Numbered from the stretch's first letter, positions 32,428-42,661 are shown. The stretch: 64,000 nt of DNA from Strigamia acuminata (GCA_949358305.1 OX442315.1:1612001-1676000); one strand, 5' to 3'. Program-made: numbers and translations. The notes: generated by a model from the letters alone, not told the origin.

Positions 32428-33247
32428 TGTGGTGACCCAGTTGGATAAGTGTCCCCCCAGGGCGGATACTTGTCCTCTGAGTCACTATGATTGAAGAGTC
32501 GTTCCCCCCCGAGTGGGCTCCACCTCCCCATGGCAGGTGTGTGCCCCGAGGGGGAGGAAGCGGCTGGTGGTCAGCCCCATTGGTTGATCGCCGGCCCTTC
32601 ACCCCACTGCATAAAAGGCTGTGTTTCCCGCCTAAAGTCAGAACTTACACAAACGACACCAAGAACACAGCAACTACCTCACCGTCAGGCCAACTTCAAC
32701 TACAAGTTAGGATTGATCGAGGATCGCTGAGTAAAGTGCAAACTGTAACTCTCACGAAGTCACTTGCGAGCTATTCCTGCGAAAGCACGAGAATAGCCCT
32801 TGTGAAATCACCCAGAATAATCGCCCAGACGATTATTCGCCGAAGTAAGTGTCCGAGTGCTTTGTAGGGAACCCCAAAGTTCCTAGACGAGGCCTCTGCG
32901 ACGCTAAACCAAACCCTAGACAACAGGCACGGATAGAAGACTCGAAAGAGCATTCCACCGCGTCCGTGAAGACGAATCCGTGACGAATTAACGACAACTC
33001 GAGACGCCGCCTTTGTTCCGCCGACCACGCGGAATCGACGACGCCATCTTGAGAAATCCTTTGTTCGACGCTGACCACGTCGACTCTAGAATTATTACTG
33101 AGTGTATTTTAAAGGCAGAAAGCCTGGTGAATAAATTACCTGTTTATTTACATACATTTGGTATTCATTTGGGTATTTGCATAATTGATCACAGGTAAAG
33201 TATTACACGTTAGCGCTATTTAAACCTATACAAAGTAGGACGCGACA
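32428..33247 (+). repeat. Element C 3' LTR
   Basis: The partner of 20389-21199. It contains nine extra bases (cctccccatgg region near 32520) relative to the 5' LTR and is followed by target duplication TGTG. Confidence 0.93.
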
Positions 33248-33251
33248 TGTG

Positions 33252-33318
33252 TAACCAATAAATCACGTAACACGGGAACAAATATTTAAGCATTTCAAAA
33301 TGGGTTTGCAACCCAACA
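33252..33318 (-). repeat. Element D 3' LTR, proximal piece
   Basis: Continues the LTR split by element C (taaccaataaatcacg...gcaacccaaca), matching 39874-39940. Next to it, the minus-strand GCAAAGGGGGATT (33319-33331) is the polypurine tract of D. Confidence 0.92.
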
Positions 33319-33336
33319 AATCCCCCTTTGCTTAAA

Positions 33337-34330
33337 CTATTTGTCCATGACAAAAATGTGTTCGCAAAGAGTGTTTAACCTTGGTTTTGCTAACCATTTG
33401 GTTAAAATATCCGCCACGTTTAGAACCCCGGCGATATGTCTAATAGGAAACGTTCCCTTTTCGAACCAGTCACGGACGAAATGCAATTTGACATCTATAT
33501 GTTTATTAGCACGGTTTTCTATTCTATTTTTTGTATATTGAATCGCCGGCATACTGTCGGCATATACACACGGGGTTGCGCGTTCGACGCAAAACATAAT
33601 ATCTGCGTCATACAGTCGGTGAAGCCATATAATATCCTTCACCCCATCGACCACGGCCAGAAATTCACTCTCCATGATCGACAGGGAGGTCATTGTCTGC
33701 TTATGGCAGTTCCATGAGATTGGAACCCCCCCTAGATACACTATATGGCCCCCAAAGCTTCTTCTCTTGTCTTGGTCTAGGGCGAAAGACGCGTCAGTGT
33801 AGACAGTAAGGGAATCATTCTTACAATTCGATAAATCGATGGCATAGTTTGGCGTGTTCTCTAAATATCGCAATACTTGCATTAGCATTCCAACATGACG
33901 CGCTGAATGTTTTTCATTGTATTGCGAGAGGACTATAACCGAAAAAAGAATATCAGGCCTAGTCCTGCTCGCAATAAAAAGGAGACTCCCGACCAAGTTC
34001 CTGTACGGAAATACCGTGTTCACCCGTTCACCTTCTTTGACTTGCTGGATCATTGTGCCAGGGGTCACTGGCACTCGCACACGGTGACACGGATCCAATA
34101 CGTATATCTTACACAGCTTTTCTATGTACTTTCTCTGGTGAATACGGATTCGCCCCCCCGATCTGTCGAACTCGATGCCCAACAATAGGGTCACCGGACC
34201 CAAATCAACAATGTCGAAGAAACCGCGAATCCATTTCAGGACGCATTTTTCGACGTAATCATCTCTTGAAAAGAGCACGATATCGTCGACGTAGAAAATG
34301 ATTACAGCTTCGTTGTCCAGAGAATAGACA
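33337..34330 (-). pseudogene. pol: Element D pol 3' part, out of frame (RT end and RNase H)
   Basis: This segment carries the RT active site FYVDDIVLF (about 34270-34295), the RT C-terminal part (RPDILFSVIVLSQYN) and RNase H (YTDASFALDQ, SIMESEF, ADILTKWL). It is in a different minus-strand frame from the upstream polyprotein. Comparison with element G places a 1-nt indel at about 34330-34340, within CTGAAACTG on the coding strand. The domain content is intact past the lesion, so the frameshift is probably a late inactivating change. Confidence 0.88.
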
Positions 34331-37300
34331 CAGTTTCAGTCCTAGCATTGGCACAAATCCCAATTGGAGCAGACACTCATGGAGGGCCTGGTACCACATT
34401 CGTCCGCTCTGATGAAGGCCATATAAGGCCTTCAGCATCTGATGAAGGCCATATAAGGCCTTCAGCATCTGATGAAGGCCATATAAGGCCTTCAGCAGCA
34501 TCCAACACTTATGTCGGTTTTTAGCTGTCCTGTAACCCTTGGGGACTTCACAATATTGCACTGTATCGAGGTCGCCATAGAGGTAGGCGACCTTAATATC
34601 GATGTGCACGTCACGCCAGCCCTTAAGCACTACCAGAGTGCAGAAGAACACAATAACGAGGACGAAATTGACAACAGGGGAAAATACCTCCGTAAAGTCA
34701 ATTCCGGGCCTCTGTTTAAACCCCTGAGCCACCAATCGGGCTCGGTAGCGTTGAATTGCTCCGGTGTGATCGCGTTTCATCTTATATATCCATTTTGTCC
34801 CCAAAAGCTGTACGTCTTTAGGCTTATCAATTTCGCGATAGACTTCTCGTTCGTCGAAAATGTCTATCTCATCCTTCATGGCCCCTTCCCAGTAGGGTTT
34901 GTTAATGCCCTCGATTGCCTGTTCGTAGGTGTCGGGCTCAACTGCACAAAACCCCGCAAAAGGTAAGGGTTCCTCCCCTTCTAACGTTTTGAAGTCGAAA
35001 AGGTTTGGATCGTATGCGTAACCTTCTCCGTCGCACCACCGTGCAACATCAGTTCGACTTCTAAGTTTGTCGTCATTGGGCGAGAAATAAACAACGTCAA
35101 CTTTTCCAGCCGTTGTCCCGGCTTTGCGGACAGACTGGACTCTTCTCCATTTCGTCATGTCCAGCGGCAATAACATTGGGTCTGGGGTTTCTTTCTCTTT
35201 TTCTTTTCCCCTTTTTCCGGAACCACGACGGGTTTGTACTCCGGGAGGAGGTGGCAAATCTGCGTCCTCATCGTCTTCAGGGTAAACATTGAAAAAATTT
35301 CCGTCATCCCCCTTCGCCCCTCCAATTTCTTCAACTGTATTATCCCCATCACGATCGAGGTCATCAACTAGATCCTCTGCATTGGTTTCCATTGGTGGCA
35401 ATTGTGCCGCTCGTTTGACCAGTGGGTTCAGCCCAGGTCTCAAAACGGGCTTCGGAGTCGTGGGCAATCCGGGTTTTACTTTCGGAGCAGGGGGTTGAGT
35501 GGGAGGTGGAGCAGAAGGTTGGGTAGGGGGTGGGATAAGGGGCGGAAGTTCCTCCTGTACATCCACCAAAATCTCAGGCAGAGGAGCAATAGAATCCTCA
35601 TCGTCATCATCCGTATCAGAGGAAGAGTACCCAAAACTCTTAAATTCTTTGGATCCCCCTTGAGGTCGCTGAATTGGAGCCTGTAATCTTTTTCCAATCT
35701 CGTACCAATACGAGTCCTCGAAGATCCGCACATGTTTTGACGCAAAAACTTGATTTGTCTTCGGGTCCCAAATCCTATAGCTCCTAGTTGAAATGGCATA
35801 GCCAATCAATGCTCCTGCCCATGCTCTACCCTCCAATTTGCCTTTGCGGGTTTGGGATGGGATATGGACAAAAGTCTTCGATCCAATGCACTTAATGTGC
35901 CGTAAAGACAGTTTCTTATTGAAAAATATCGAGTAAGGTGTCTTGCCTTCAATCCCTTGGTGTGGAAATCTATTCTTCAAGTAGACGATTGAAGTTGCCA
36001 ATTCAGCCCAAAGGGGATAGGGGAAACTATTCTCGAGCATCAAAGCCCTCACCCCGCTAATAATGGTACGGTTGGCCCTTTCAGCCACGGAATTCATTTC
36101 CGGAGAATATGCATTCGTTCGAATGCATTTCAACCCAATCTTGGAAGCATAAGTGTCCCAATCCCGAGAAATGAATTCCCCGCCATTATCTGTTTTGATA
36201 CATTTGACTTTTCTAGAAGTCGTTCTTTCCACTTCAGTTAGCCATTGCTTGAAGTGACCCAAAACTTCCCCTTTGGTTTTCATCATAATTATCCACATAT
36301 ACCGCGAATAGTCGTCCACGAGAATAAAATAATAATTAGCCCCACCCAAGGAAGGACCCTGTGATTTCCCCCAGACATCCATGTGTACAATGTCCAAAAT
36401 TCCTTTAGTTGAAATTGCTATAATAGGGGGAAAACTTGCCCTCGTGCTTTTGGCAGTTGCACATGCATCACAGGTGGACAACTCCCTAGTAGACAAATTA
36501 ATCCCAAATACGTCCTCAGATTTCTCCAATCTTGAAATGCCTTTAGCATTAAGATGCCCCATCCTCGAATGCCATGTGTCCATGGTTTGGGGCTGCTCTT
36601 GGTTTCTAACCTTCACATTATCAGTGTTTCCACCATTAGTTTTCGCTGTCGCATTAGCTTGGGGAATTTCTGCAGGAGGTATCTGAACCTCATTCCCCGA
36701 TCTTGGTAAATTAATCGCTGCAGGCGGTGTCATTTTCTCGCTCACTTGCGCACTCAAATTAGCTGCGGACGTCCCTTTGTCCGACTTACTCAGACTTTTT
36801 AGTAATGCGTTCTTATAGTCTAAAATGGTTAGTAACGGTTGCACAAATTTTTCATCTTTGACAGATGATTTGATCAAGTCGAGGACAGCAGCCGCATTCT
36901 GTTGCGCAGTAAATGCAGCTGTGTTTACATTTCCAACCTCGACACGACAGTTAACTTTATATAATCTATTTGAAGTTCGAACTGCCGTAATCAATGGTTC
37001 CTCGATCTTGTCTTTATAAATAAACATTTCCCCATTTTTGACAAATGTGCACATCCCAGCCTCATCGGTGCGTCCAAGTGAGATGAGATTTTTCCGAAAA
37101 TTGGGTGCGAAGAAAACATTTTTCAAAGTAATGTCCCTATGTCGGGTACCATAAAGTGTGGTGATGACAACATTGCCGATCCCTTCGATTTTCGATTTGC
37201 CTTCACCTTGCTGTACGCTGAAATTGGACAGCGGTCTAAAGTCCGAGAACCAACTCCGGTTGAAAGAGAAGTGGTCGGTTGCCCCTGTGTCCACGTACCA

Positions 37301-38278
37301 TTGGGAATCACAGTTGCCGTGCGACACAAGGGACAATGGTTGTGCAGGTTTTTCTTCCAATACTGCTGAGTATAAAGTATAGGGCTCATCTGCATACGGA
37401 TCTAACTGTGTGAGATTTGCTCTCTGTTGCCCTTTTCCACGGCCCCTGCCGCGTCCACTTCCTCGATTCAATTGAGCTGCCGAACCAGCAGCGGCAGGAA
37501 AAGTCCCAAAAGCTCCTTGTTGCTTTGGCGGCGACGGGCACTCCCTGGCGAAGTGACCCGTCCCTCCACAATTAAAACAAGTGCCCCGTGAGGTCCCAGC
37601 AGATGTCGGAAATTTCCCACGTGGTTTCCATTTTTGCTTGGAAAATAATGCCGTATTGTCCATTTGTTTAGTTAGGACACCAAATTCGTTGCTTGACTCA
37701 TAAAGACGATTGTATTCGCCAAGCAACCTTTCTTTCACGTTTTTGGCCGTGAACTCAGCATCTTCCCAATGATATGCTGTTTGCTTAATGTTCTCATATT
37801 GTGGGGGCAGGTGATCCAAATATTGGAAGGCGTGGAACTCGTCGGAGACGTCAATTTTCACGTCTTTCAACTCGGTGACCTTCCGATCGACTCGCCCCGT
37901 GAAAACGAGCATTTCTTCGCCCTCTATCATTTTCATGTTCAGGAATTCACGCCGTAGACGAGCGCGGCGTGCCCTCGTCGTCGGTTGATAAGCGTCTTTT
38001 AACGCTTCCCAGACTTTTGCAGCAGTGGGACAAGAGACGGCAATAACTTGCTGAGTTTCCGCGCAACTCATGCAAAGGGTTGACATGGCTTTGTCCTCCC
38101 GGACTTTGAAGTCCCTCTTCTCCTTTGCTGTGGCGGTGTCAGGCGGTTCTTTCTCCGTACCATCCACGTGGCCCCAAACACCGTTGTATTTGAGGAGCAG
38201 CTGTACCTGCACCGACCACGTGGCATAGTTCGTGCCGTCGAGTTTCTTAATATCCTTATAGTCGTCGTGTTTTGACAT
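34259..38278 (-). CDS. gag-pol: Element D Copia Gag-Pol, frameshifted in RT
   Basis: The first ATG of the frame is at 38278. The domains are: Copia-type Gag (LDGTNYATWSVQVQLLL and the YHWEDAEFTAKNV region); a CCHC knuckle, CFNCGGTGHFAREC, near residue 234; an aspartic protease, WYVDTGATDHFS (D330); GAG-pre-integrase, TWHSRMGHL; an integrase core with HMDVWG, TDNGGEF and VAERANR; an acidic, Pro-rich linker; and the N-terminal reverse transcriptase (KWIYKMKRD, RLVAQGFKQ). It carries the in-frame triplicated decapeptide, then leaves frame just before YVDD and ends in about 30 unrelated residues. Gag, protease and integrase could still be made. The Copia domain order (integrase before RT) is clear. 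Confidence 0.93.
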   Translation of the reverse strand: MSKHDDYKDIKKLDGTNYATWSVQVQLLLKYNGVWGHVDGTEKEPPDTATAKEKRDFKVREDKAMSTLCMSCAETQQVIAVSCPTAAKVWEALKDAYQPTTRARRARLRREFLNMKMIEGEEMLVFTGRVDRKVTELKDVKIDVSDEFHAFQYLDHLPPQYENIKQTAYHWEDAEFTAKNVKERLLGEYNRLYESSNEFGVLTKQMDNTALFSKQKWKPRGKFPTSAGTSRGTCFNCGGTGHFARECPSPPKQQGAFGTFPAAAGSAAQLNRGSGRGRGRGKGQQRANLTQLDPYADEPYTLYSAVLEEKPAQPLSLVSHGNCDSQWYVDTGATDHFSFNRSWFSDFRPLSNFSVQQGEGKSKIEGIGNVVITTLYGTRHRDITLKNVFFAPNFRKNLISLGRTDEAGMCTFVKNGEMFIYKDKIEEPLITAVRTSNRLYKVNCRVEVGNVNTAAFTAQQNAAAVLDLIKSSVKDEKFVQPLLTILDYKNALLKSLSKSDKGTSAANLSAQVSEKMTPPAAINLPRSGNEVQIPPAEIPQANATAKTNGGNTDNVKVRNQEQPQTMDTWHSRMGHLNAKGISRLEKSEDVFGINLSTRELSTCDACATAKSTRASFPPIIAISTKGILDIVHMDVWGKSQGPSLGGANYYFILVDDYSRYMWIIMMKTKGEVLGHFKQWLTEVERTTSRKVKCIKTDNGGEFISRDWDTYASKIGLKCIRTNAYSPEMNSVAERANRTIISGVRALMLENSFPYPLWAELATSIVYLKNRFPHQGIEGKTPYSIFFNKKLSLRHIKCIGSKTFVHIPSQTRKGKLEGRAWAGALIGYAISTRSYRIWDPKTNQVFASKHVRIFEDSYWYEIGKRLQAPIQRPQGGSKEFKSFGYSSSDTDDDDEDSIAPLPEILVDVQEELPPLIPPPTQPSAPPPTQPPAPKVKPGLPTTPKPVLRPGLNPLVKRAAQLPPMETNAEDLVDDLDRDGDNTVEEIGGAKGDDGNFFNVYPEDDEDADLPPPPGVQTRRGSGKRGKEKEKETPDPMLLPLDMTKWRRVQSVRKAGTTAGKVDVVYFSPNDDKLRSRTDVARWCDGEGYAYDPNLFDFKTLEGEEPLPFAGFCAVEPDTYEQAIEGINKPYWEGAMKDEIDIFDEREVYREIDKPKDVQLLGTKWIYKMKRDHTGAIQRYRARLVAQGFKQRPGIDFTEVFSPVVNFVLVIVFFCTLVVLKGWRDVHIDIKVAYLYGDLDTVQYCEVPKGYRTAKNRHKCWMLLKALYGLHQMLKALYGLHQMLKALYGLHQSGRMWYQALHECLLQLGFVPMLGLKLCLFSGQRSCNHFLRRRYRALFKR
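34408..34497 (-). repeat. Exact 3 x 30-bp tandem repeat inside element D reverse transcriptase
   Basis: The unit tctgatgaaggccatataag... (30 bp) is repeated three times without change, giving the decapeptide MLKALYGLHQ three times in a row where element G has one copy (SLYGLHQ). Each unit contains the hairpin GAAGGCC-ATATAA-GGCCTTC, which may favour slippage. Confidence 0.95.
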
Positions 38279-39442
38279 CACGACGACACAGTGCACAATG
38301 ATAATGAAGGATGCACGAAAAAAACACTAAATTTGGAAATTATTCCGCACAAAACACTTCACTAAAATCAAATCACACAGTGCACACTTGTCACCTACCA
38401 AAAATGAAGGCGAAAAAACAATTCCACCCGTGGGCAAACCGCTATAAGAGCGGCGATCAAACCTTGACTGGTCGTTCCCCAACTCTTCCGTCCGACCACC
38501 TGGGGTCGCGGGATCGGTTGGGTGGCCGTGAACAAGCCCAGACAAGAATACAGTGCCACGTGCCCGACTGGACGTAGGGTGGCACCGATGCTAAGAGGGA
38601 AACCCGAACAAAAACTTAAATATAACAGAGTTTCACGAAATAGTAAATACACTTTTGTGTTGTCAAGATGGGCGAATTGCGGGATCCGTTCGTCGCAATC
38701 GCTTCCGTCCAGCGTAGAACGTTGTTTAGACGTCATCGGTGCGCGGAAATGGGGCTGACGCGCTACCGCTCGCACACGTCCGTGCAAAGCGGGGAAAAAC
38801 GATCCAAAATCGTCGTCGCGCCCGTCCGCGCCTTCGTGTAGCACTCCGGGGTGCAAAACACGGCTTTTCCGGTCAAATATTGTCGTGTACGCAGGCTTAT
38901 GCGTACACAGACACTTGAAATTGGTTTCCACCGTCGACGGCGATGAAAATCCAAACAAAAATGGCCGCTGGTGAGGATTTGTTCTCCACCGGCGATCCAC
39001 CGCTGATTTCCAATCGTTTTCGGTAATTTTCGCCTGATTCGGGGCGAAAATGCGTCGTATCGACGTTGATTCTCGTTGTTTCGGCGAGAATAATCGTCGT
39101 CTCGGTAAAAAGCTGGCGTCTAGGCGTGTATCGGCCCGAAAACACGTCGTTGCTACGTCAGCTGCACTGCCGAATCCAAAATGGCCGCCGAAGAAAATTT
39201 GCTTTGTAACGGCGTGGAAAAGTGCTTATTTCGCACTGAAAATAAATATTTCGACACTGCTTACTGTCGTAATAGTCCGTTGTACTGTCCGCACACACAA
39301 TCCTGACGTTTCAAGCACGTTGGCGAAGCAAATCCGTCCTCGTCGATCGATTCGAGTTTGCGGCGATGTCGGGCGACGTCCGGGCTTCGTCTCGTCTCGG
39401 AAAATGCCGGAAAAGTTCCAAAAACTGCTGGCCTTATCGTCG
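38279..39442 (-). other. Element D 5' leader
   Basis: About 1.16 kb between the primer-binding site and the Gag ATG. It is GC-richer than the Gypsy leaders and contains several small ORFs that lack motifs. No RNA gene or other feature was recognised. Confidence 0.55.
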
Positions 39443-39447
39443 CACAG

Positions 39448-39459
39448 CCTCTGCTACCA
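39448..39459 (-). promoter_or_regulatory. Element D primer-binding site (initiator tRNA-Met 3' end)
   Basis: On the minus strand TGGTAGCAGAGG lies about 4 nt inside the 5' LTR. It is complementary to the 3' end of eukaryotic initiator tRNA-Met (…CCTCTGCTACCA), a common primer for retrotransposons. Confidence 0.82.
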
Positions 39460-39463
39460 CTCG

Positions 39464-39940
39464 TGAAGTCATTCCCGGCAAATCTGCAAACGAAATCAAA
39501 GGAAACATCAATTGAAACGGTGCGCGAAACCGACAAGCGTGCGCCATCTTTAATCTCGCAAACGTAAGTGACAGTACACGGTTAGAGGCTATTTTGCACT
39601 CTCAAATAACATAGGATAAATCTTTGTTAAGTTTCCAATGATTTGTCCTTTAAAATAATAAATAAAAGCACCGACATTGATAATCGATCAACAGAGGAAA
39701 AAGGATAAAACACAAATCGCTTTTTCAAGCAGACGACATCGGGGACGTGTGCTGTAAAAAGGAGAACATTCAACCGCGGTACATAACAAGCATTGATAAA
39801 AATCATTATCGGTTGAACACTGGATCGGGACATTAATTTACAACACACTTGTTACACATACTCGGAAATTGTGTAACCAATAAATCACGTAACACGGGAA
39901 CAAATATTTAAGCATTTCAAAATGGGTTTGCAACCCAACA
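39464..39940 (-). repeat. Element D 5' LTR
   Basis: An intact copy of the LTR that is split at 19977-20388 and 33252-33318. On the minus strand it starts TGTTGGGTTG and ends ...GACTTCAC. The exact inner end is uncertain by about 2 nt. It is followed on the plus strand by target duplication GTACG. Confidence 0.92.
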
Positions 39941-40936
39941 GTACGGGCCGTCGGCGAGCCGAAGTCCGGGAACGAAGGCCGTTACGGGGTCGTGACGGAA
40001 CCGTCGGCGGCCCGTTAACGGCCCGCACGGGCCGTGACGGGATCGTGACGGGACCGTCGGCGGCCCGTTAACGGCCCGTACGACTCCATGCGGGCCGTTG
40101 ACGGGCCGTTAACGGGCCGTTACGGCGTAAATCAAAAAAATCTACAACCGACAACACGTACGTGAAAACGCGTACAACATTCATAGACATTAATCTCGAA
40201 TCCTGTTTTTGGTTTTACGCCGTTAACGGGCCGTTAACGGGCCGTTAACGGTCCGCATGAGGTCGTACGGGCCGTCGGCGAGCCGAAGTCCGGGAACGAA
40301 GGCCGTTACGGGGTCGTGACGGGATCGTCGGCGGCCCGTTAACGGCCCGTGCGAGCCGTTACGGGGTCGTGACGGGATCGTCGGCGGCCCGTTAACGGCC
40401 CGTGCGAGCCGTTACGGGATCGTGACGGGACCGTCGGCGGCCCGTTAACGGCCCGTGCGACCCCATGCGGGCCGTTGACGGGCCGTTAACGGGCCGTTAA
40501 CGGGCCGTTACGGCGTAAATCGAAAAAATCAACAACCGACAACACGTACGTGAAAACGCGTACAACATTCATAGACATTAATCTCGAATCCTGCTTTTGG
40601 TTTTACGCCGTTAACGGGCCGTTAACGGGCCGTTAACGGCCCGTGCGAGCCGTTACGGGATCGTGACGGGACCGTCGGCGGCCCGTTAACGGCCCGTGCG
40701 GGCCGTTACGGGATCGTGACGGGACCGTCGGCGGCCCGTTAACGGCCCGTGCGAGCCGTTACGACATCGTGACGGGACCGTCGGCGGCCCGTTAACGGCC
40801 CGTGCGAGCCGTTACGGGATCGTGACGGGACCGTCGGCGGCCCGTTAACGGCCCGTGCGGGCCGTTACGAGATCGTGACGGGACCGTCGGCGGCCCGTTA
40901 ACGGCCCGTGCGAGCCGTTGACGGGATCGTGACGGT
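39941..40936. repeat. GC-rich palindromic satellite, right part
   Basis: Continues the array at 19259-19976. It holds two more 98-bp blocks (40124-40221 and 40512-40609) and a run of near-identical units of about 60 bp (cgttacgggatcgtgacgggaccgtcggcggcc...) from 40620 to 40936. Element F inserted at its right end. Confidence 0.88.
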
Positions 40937-41256
40937 TGTTAAGTTGTGAGATGTAATAGCCATGTATTGTCTATATGTGTTTAGATCGTATTAGCAAGTA
41001 ATAATGCGCTCTGTAACTGATATTTCTATTTATGTTTGCTATTGTAAACAAACATGATGTTTGTTTACACATTGTTTATGTATGTTGCCTAAAGGTGGCG
41101 CTTTTTGTAAACGTGTCACATGACAAGGTATTAAAGCTTCACTTCATGTTTTGTTTCTCACCTGCAAAGATGGCGTCTCTTTATTTCACCTTATGACTTT
41201 TTCCAATCCACTGCAGAAATAAACTCATTGCATGAGTTTACAACTAGAATACAACA
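40937..41256 (+). repeat. Element F 5' LTR
   Basis: 320 bp, TGTTAAGTTG...ATACAACA, with TG/CA ends. It is delimited on the left by satellite sequence and on the right by a Copia-type primer-binding site. It carries GGTGGCGC (about 41095) and AAAGATGGCGTC (about 41166-41177) motifs. The 3' copy is outside the window, so the boundaries rest on these ends. Confidence 0.75.
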
Positions 41257-41257
41257 A

Positions 41258-41268
41258 GGTTATGGGCC
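41258..41268 (+). promoter_or_regulatory. Element F primer-binding site (internal region of initiator tRNA-Met)
   Basis: GGTTATGGGCC lies 1 nt after the LTR. It is complementary to the anticodon region of initiator tRNA-Met (GGCCCATAACC). Drosophila copia is known to prime from a half-molecule of that tRNA, and this site has the same logic. Confidence 0.75.
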
Positions 41269-41721
41269 TTACAACGTTGGAAAAACGTTTAGGGTGATTT
41301 ATGAGAGTTTGGAGGTCACTAGTGGATTTTGCTCCAGTCATCCAAAATGGCGGCGCCCATTGAAAAAATTACCAGCTTGTGTTTGTGCCACTACAATGAG
41401 GACATTCGAGGTTTTCGAGCAGCAATTGGTCACCAAGGAGTGCAGGAACAATAAGGGGTTCGAGAAACATTAAATTTTTATTTAAAACGATTTTCTTTTC
41501 CTATTTTTGGGATATTTATTCCCGTATTACGAGGCGCAATACGTGTCGACGACGTGACACTATCTTCGGCGGAGAAACGTGTCGACGACGGTGGTAAATT
41601 CCCATCAACCACACGCGAAGTGTGAACGGGAATTGAACGGAAAGAGAACGGGCCAGACGAGTTTCGAAACGAACGGGAATCGGACGGAAATTATTGGACA
41701 AATTGGATTTATTTCCGGACA
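41269..41721 (+). other. Element F leader, part 1
   Basis: Noncoding sequence from the primer-binding site to the insertion of element E. It contains the first of two structured hairpins (41597-41634). A short ORF at 41228 spans the LTR end and has no motif. Confidence 0.55.
41597..41634 (+). other. Element F leader hairpin 1
   Basis: Stem AATTCCC (41597-41603) pairs with GGGAATT (41628-41634). The inner stem CACAC (41610-41614) pairs with GTGTG (41620-41624) around GCGAA. It shares its inner part with hairpin 2, whose outer stem differs by compensatory changes. Confidence 0.7.
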
Positions 41722-41725
41722 ATAT

Positions 41726-42233
41726 TGTTACGCGGTAGAGCCGTACCGTGTATCAACTGGCTTTGCTCGCTCTGCTCGCTCTGTTTAGGCATTTAATGCA
41801 ATGAATTCTCACTAGACGGCGCTGCGCACCTAATTAGATGCACAGACCGTTCAACTTAGTTAATAGGGGGAATAGGAGTTTACTTAGTGAGCTGATTAAG
41901 CCAGAGAGCTCAGATCTCTTTTGATTCTCAAACTGTTACCTTCACCTACTACTGCCAGCCGGTTGACGGTCAGGCAAGACTAGGTTTCCTGAATTGAATT
42001 GAATTGACAACAGCATCATCCTTATTTACTTATTTGATTTGAATGAATGATTTATATTTTAGGTTTAATAAATGAACAAATGTAATAAGAGCTGTTGACC
42101 GAACATTTACATTGGTAAATGTCCGACTTTGAACAATAAAGCCAACAGGCATTTTACATATAAAACCCTGTGTCATTCTTGATTAACTTCATGTCACGTA
42201 GGACTAAATCAATCCCCATTTAGCCACGTAACA
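41726..42233 (+). repeat. Element E 5' LTR
   Basis: TGTTACGCGG...CCACGTAACA. It matches 51285-51783 apart from a 9-bp duplication and a few substitutions. Confidence 0.94.
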
Positions 42234-42235
42234 AC

Positions 42236-42253
42236 TGGTGGAGATGCGGTCTC
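42236..42253 (+). promoter_or_regulatory. Element E primer-binding site
   Basis: TGGTGGAGATGCGGTCTC lies 2 nt after the LTR and has the TGG start expected of a tRNA 3'-CCA complement. I cannot name the tRNA. The same sequence follows the LTR at 4086-4638. Confidence 0.7.
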
Positions 42254-42533
42254 GATTGTGGCCCGTTTAGATTTAAAATCCCATTAAAATTAGATTAAAA
42301 TTGCCAAAATAATTTAATAAAAATCTAGAAATAAAAACTTGGAAATTGCTGATTTTATAGCAATTATCTTGAATGACTCAGAGTTGGTAAAAATAAGTGA
42401 AGTCACAGCTTGAATATTTAATGTCATTGTGTGAAAAAATTTGCATTTTGGAAATAAAAATAGAGTTTAATTGTTTATTAGGGATTAATAAATTGATTTA
42501 CAATTGTTATATTTAGAATAAATAAAATATATA

Positions 42534-42661
42534 CCGTACTGCCTCGATCTAACGCCGGTCGTATCTCAACGCCGGCTCCTGATTAATCGCCGGGCAAACT
42601 AACAACAAAAAGGCAATAAACGCCGGCCTTAAATTAACGCCGGGTCCGTACAAACGCCGGG
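42534..42661 (+). repeat. Left end of pogo element: inverted repeat plus GGCG-site cluster
   Basis: The terminal repeat (42534-42558) is followed by further AACGCC copies at about 42568, 42619, 42636 and 42653 and one ATCGCC at about 42586. On the other strand these read GGCGTT or GGCGAT. The right end (44628-44727) has similar copies. Confidence 0.8.

Larger units (their letters stand above)
20389..33247 (+). mobile_element. Element C: complete Gypsy-type retrotransposon with spliced ORF3
   Basis: 12.9 kb with LTRs of 811 and 820 bp and 4-bp target duplications TGTG (20385-20388 and 33248-33251) inside the 3' LTR of element D. The order is 5' LTR, PBS, gag, -1 frameshift, pol, two-exon ORF3, polypurine tract, 3' LTR. 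All pol catalytic motifs are present and no lesion was found, so it is the best candidate for an autonomous element here. Few LTR differences (one 9-nt indel and a few substitutions) point to recent insertion, after D. Confidence 0.95.
19977..39940 (-). mobile_element. Element D: Copia-type retrotransposon, split by element C
   Basis: Bounded by 5-bp target duplications GTACG (19972-19976 and 39941-39945), and its LTRs match over about 478 bp. The minus-strand order is 5' LTR (39464-39940), initiator tRNA-Met primer site, leader, gag-pol, polypurine tract, 3' LTR. The 3' LTR is cut in two by element C (20389-33247). Removing D rejoins satellite sequence identical to the neighbouring unit around 40255, confirming a clean insertion. 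The pol frame is broken. Confidence 0.92.

Noticed and set aside
39941-40936. CRISPR-like regular repeats
   Set aside because: Units are GC-rich, palindromic, variable in spacing and have no unique spacers; the context is a eukaryotic satellite with retrotransposons.
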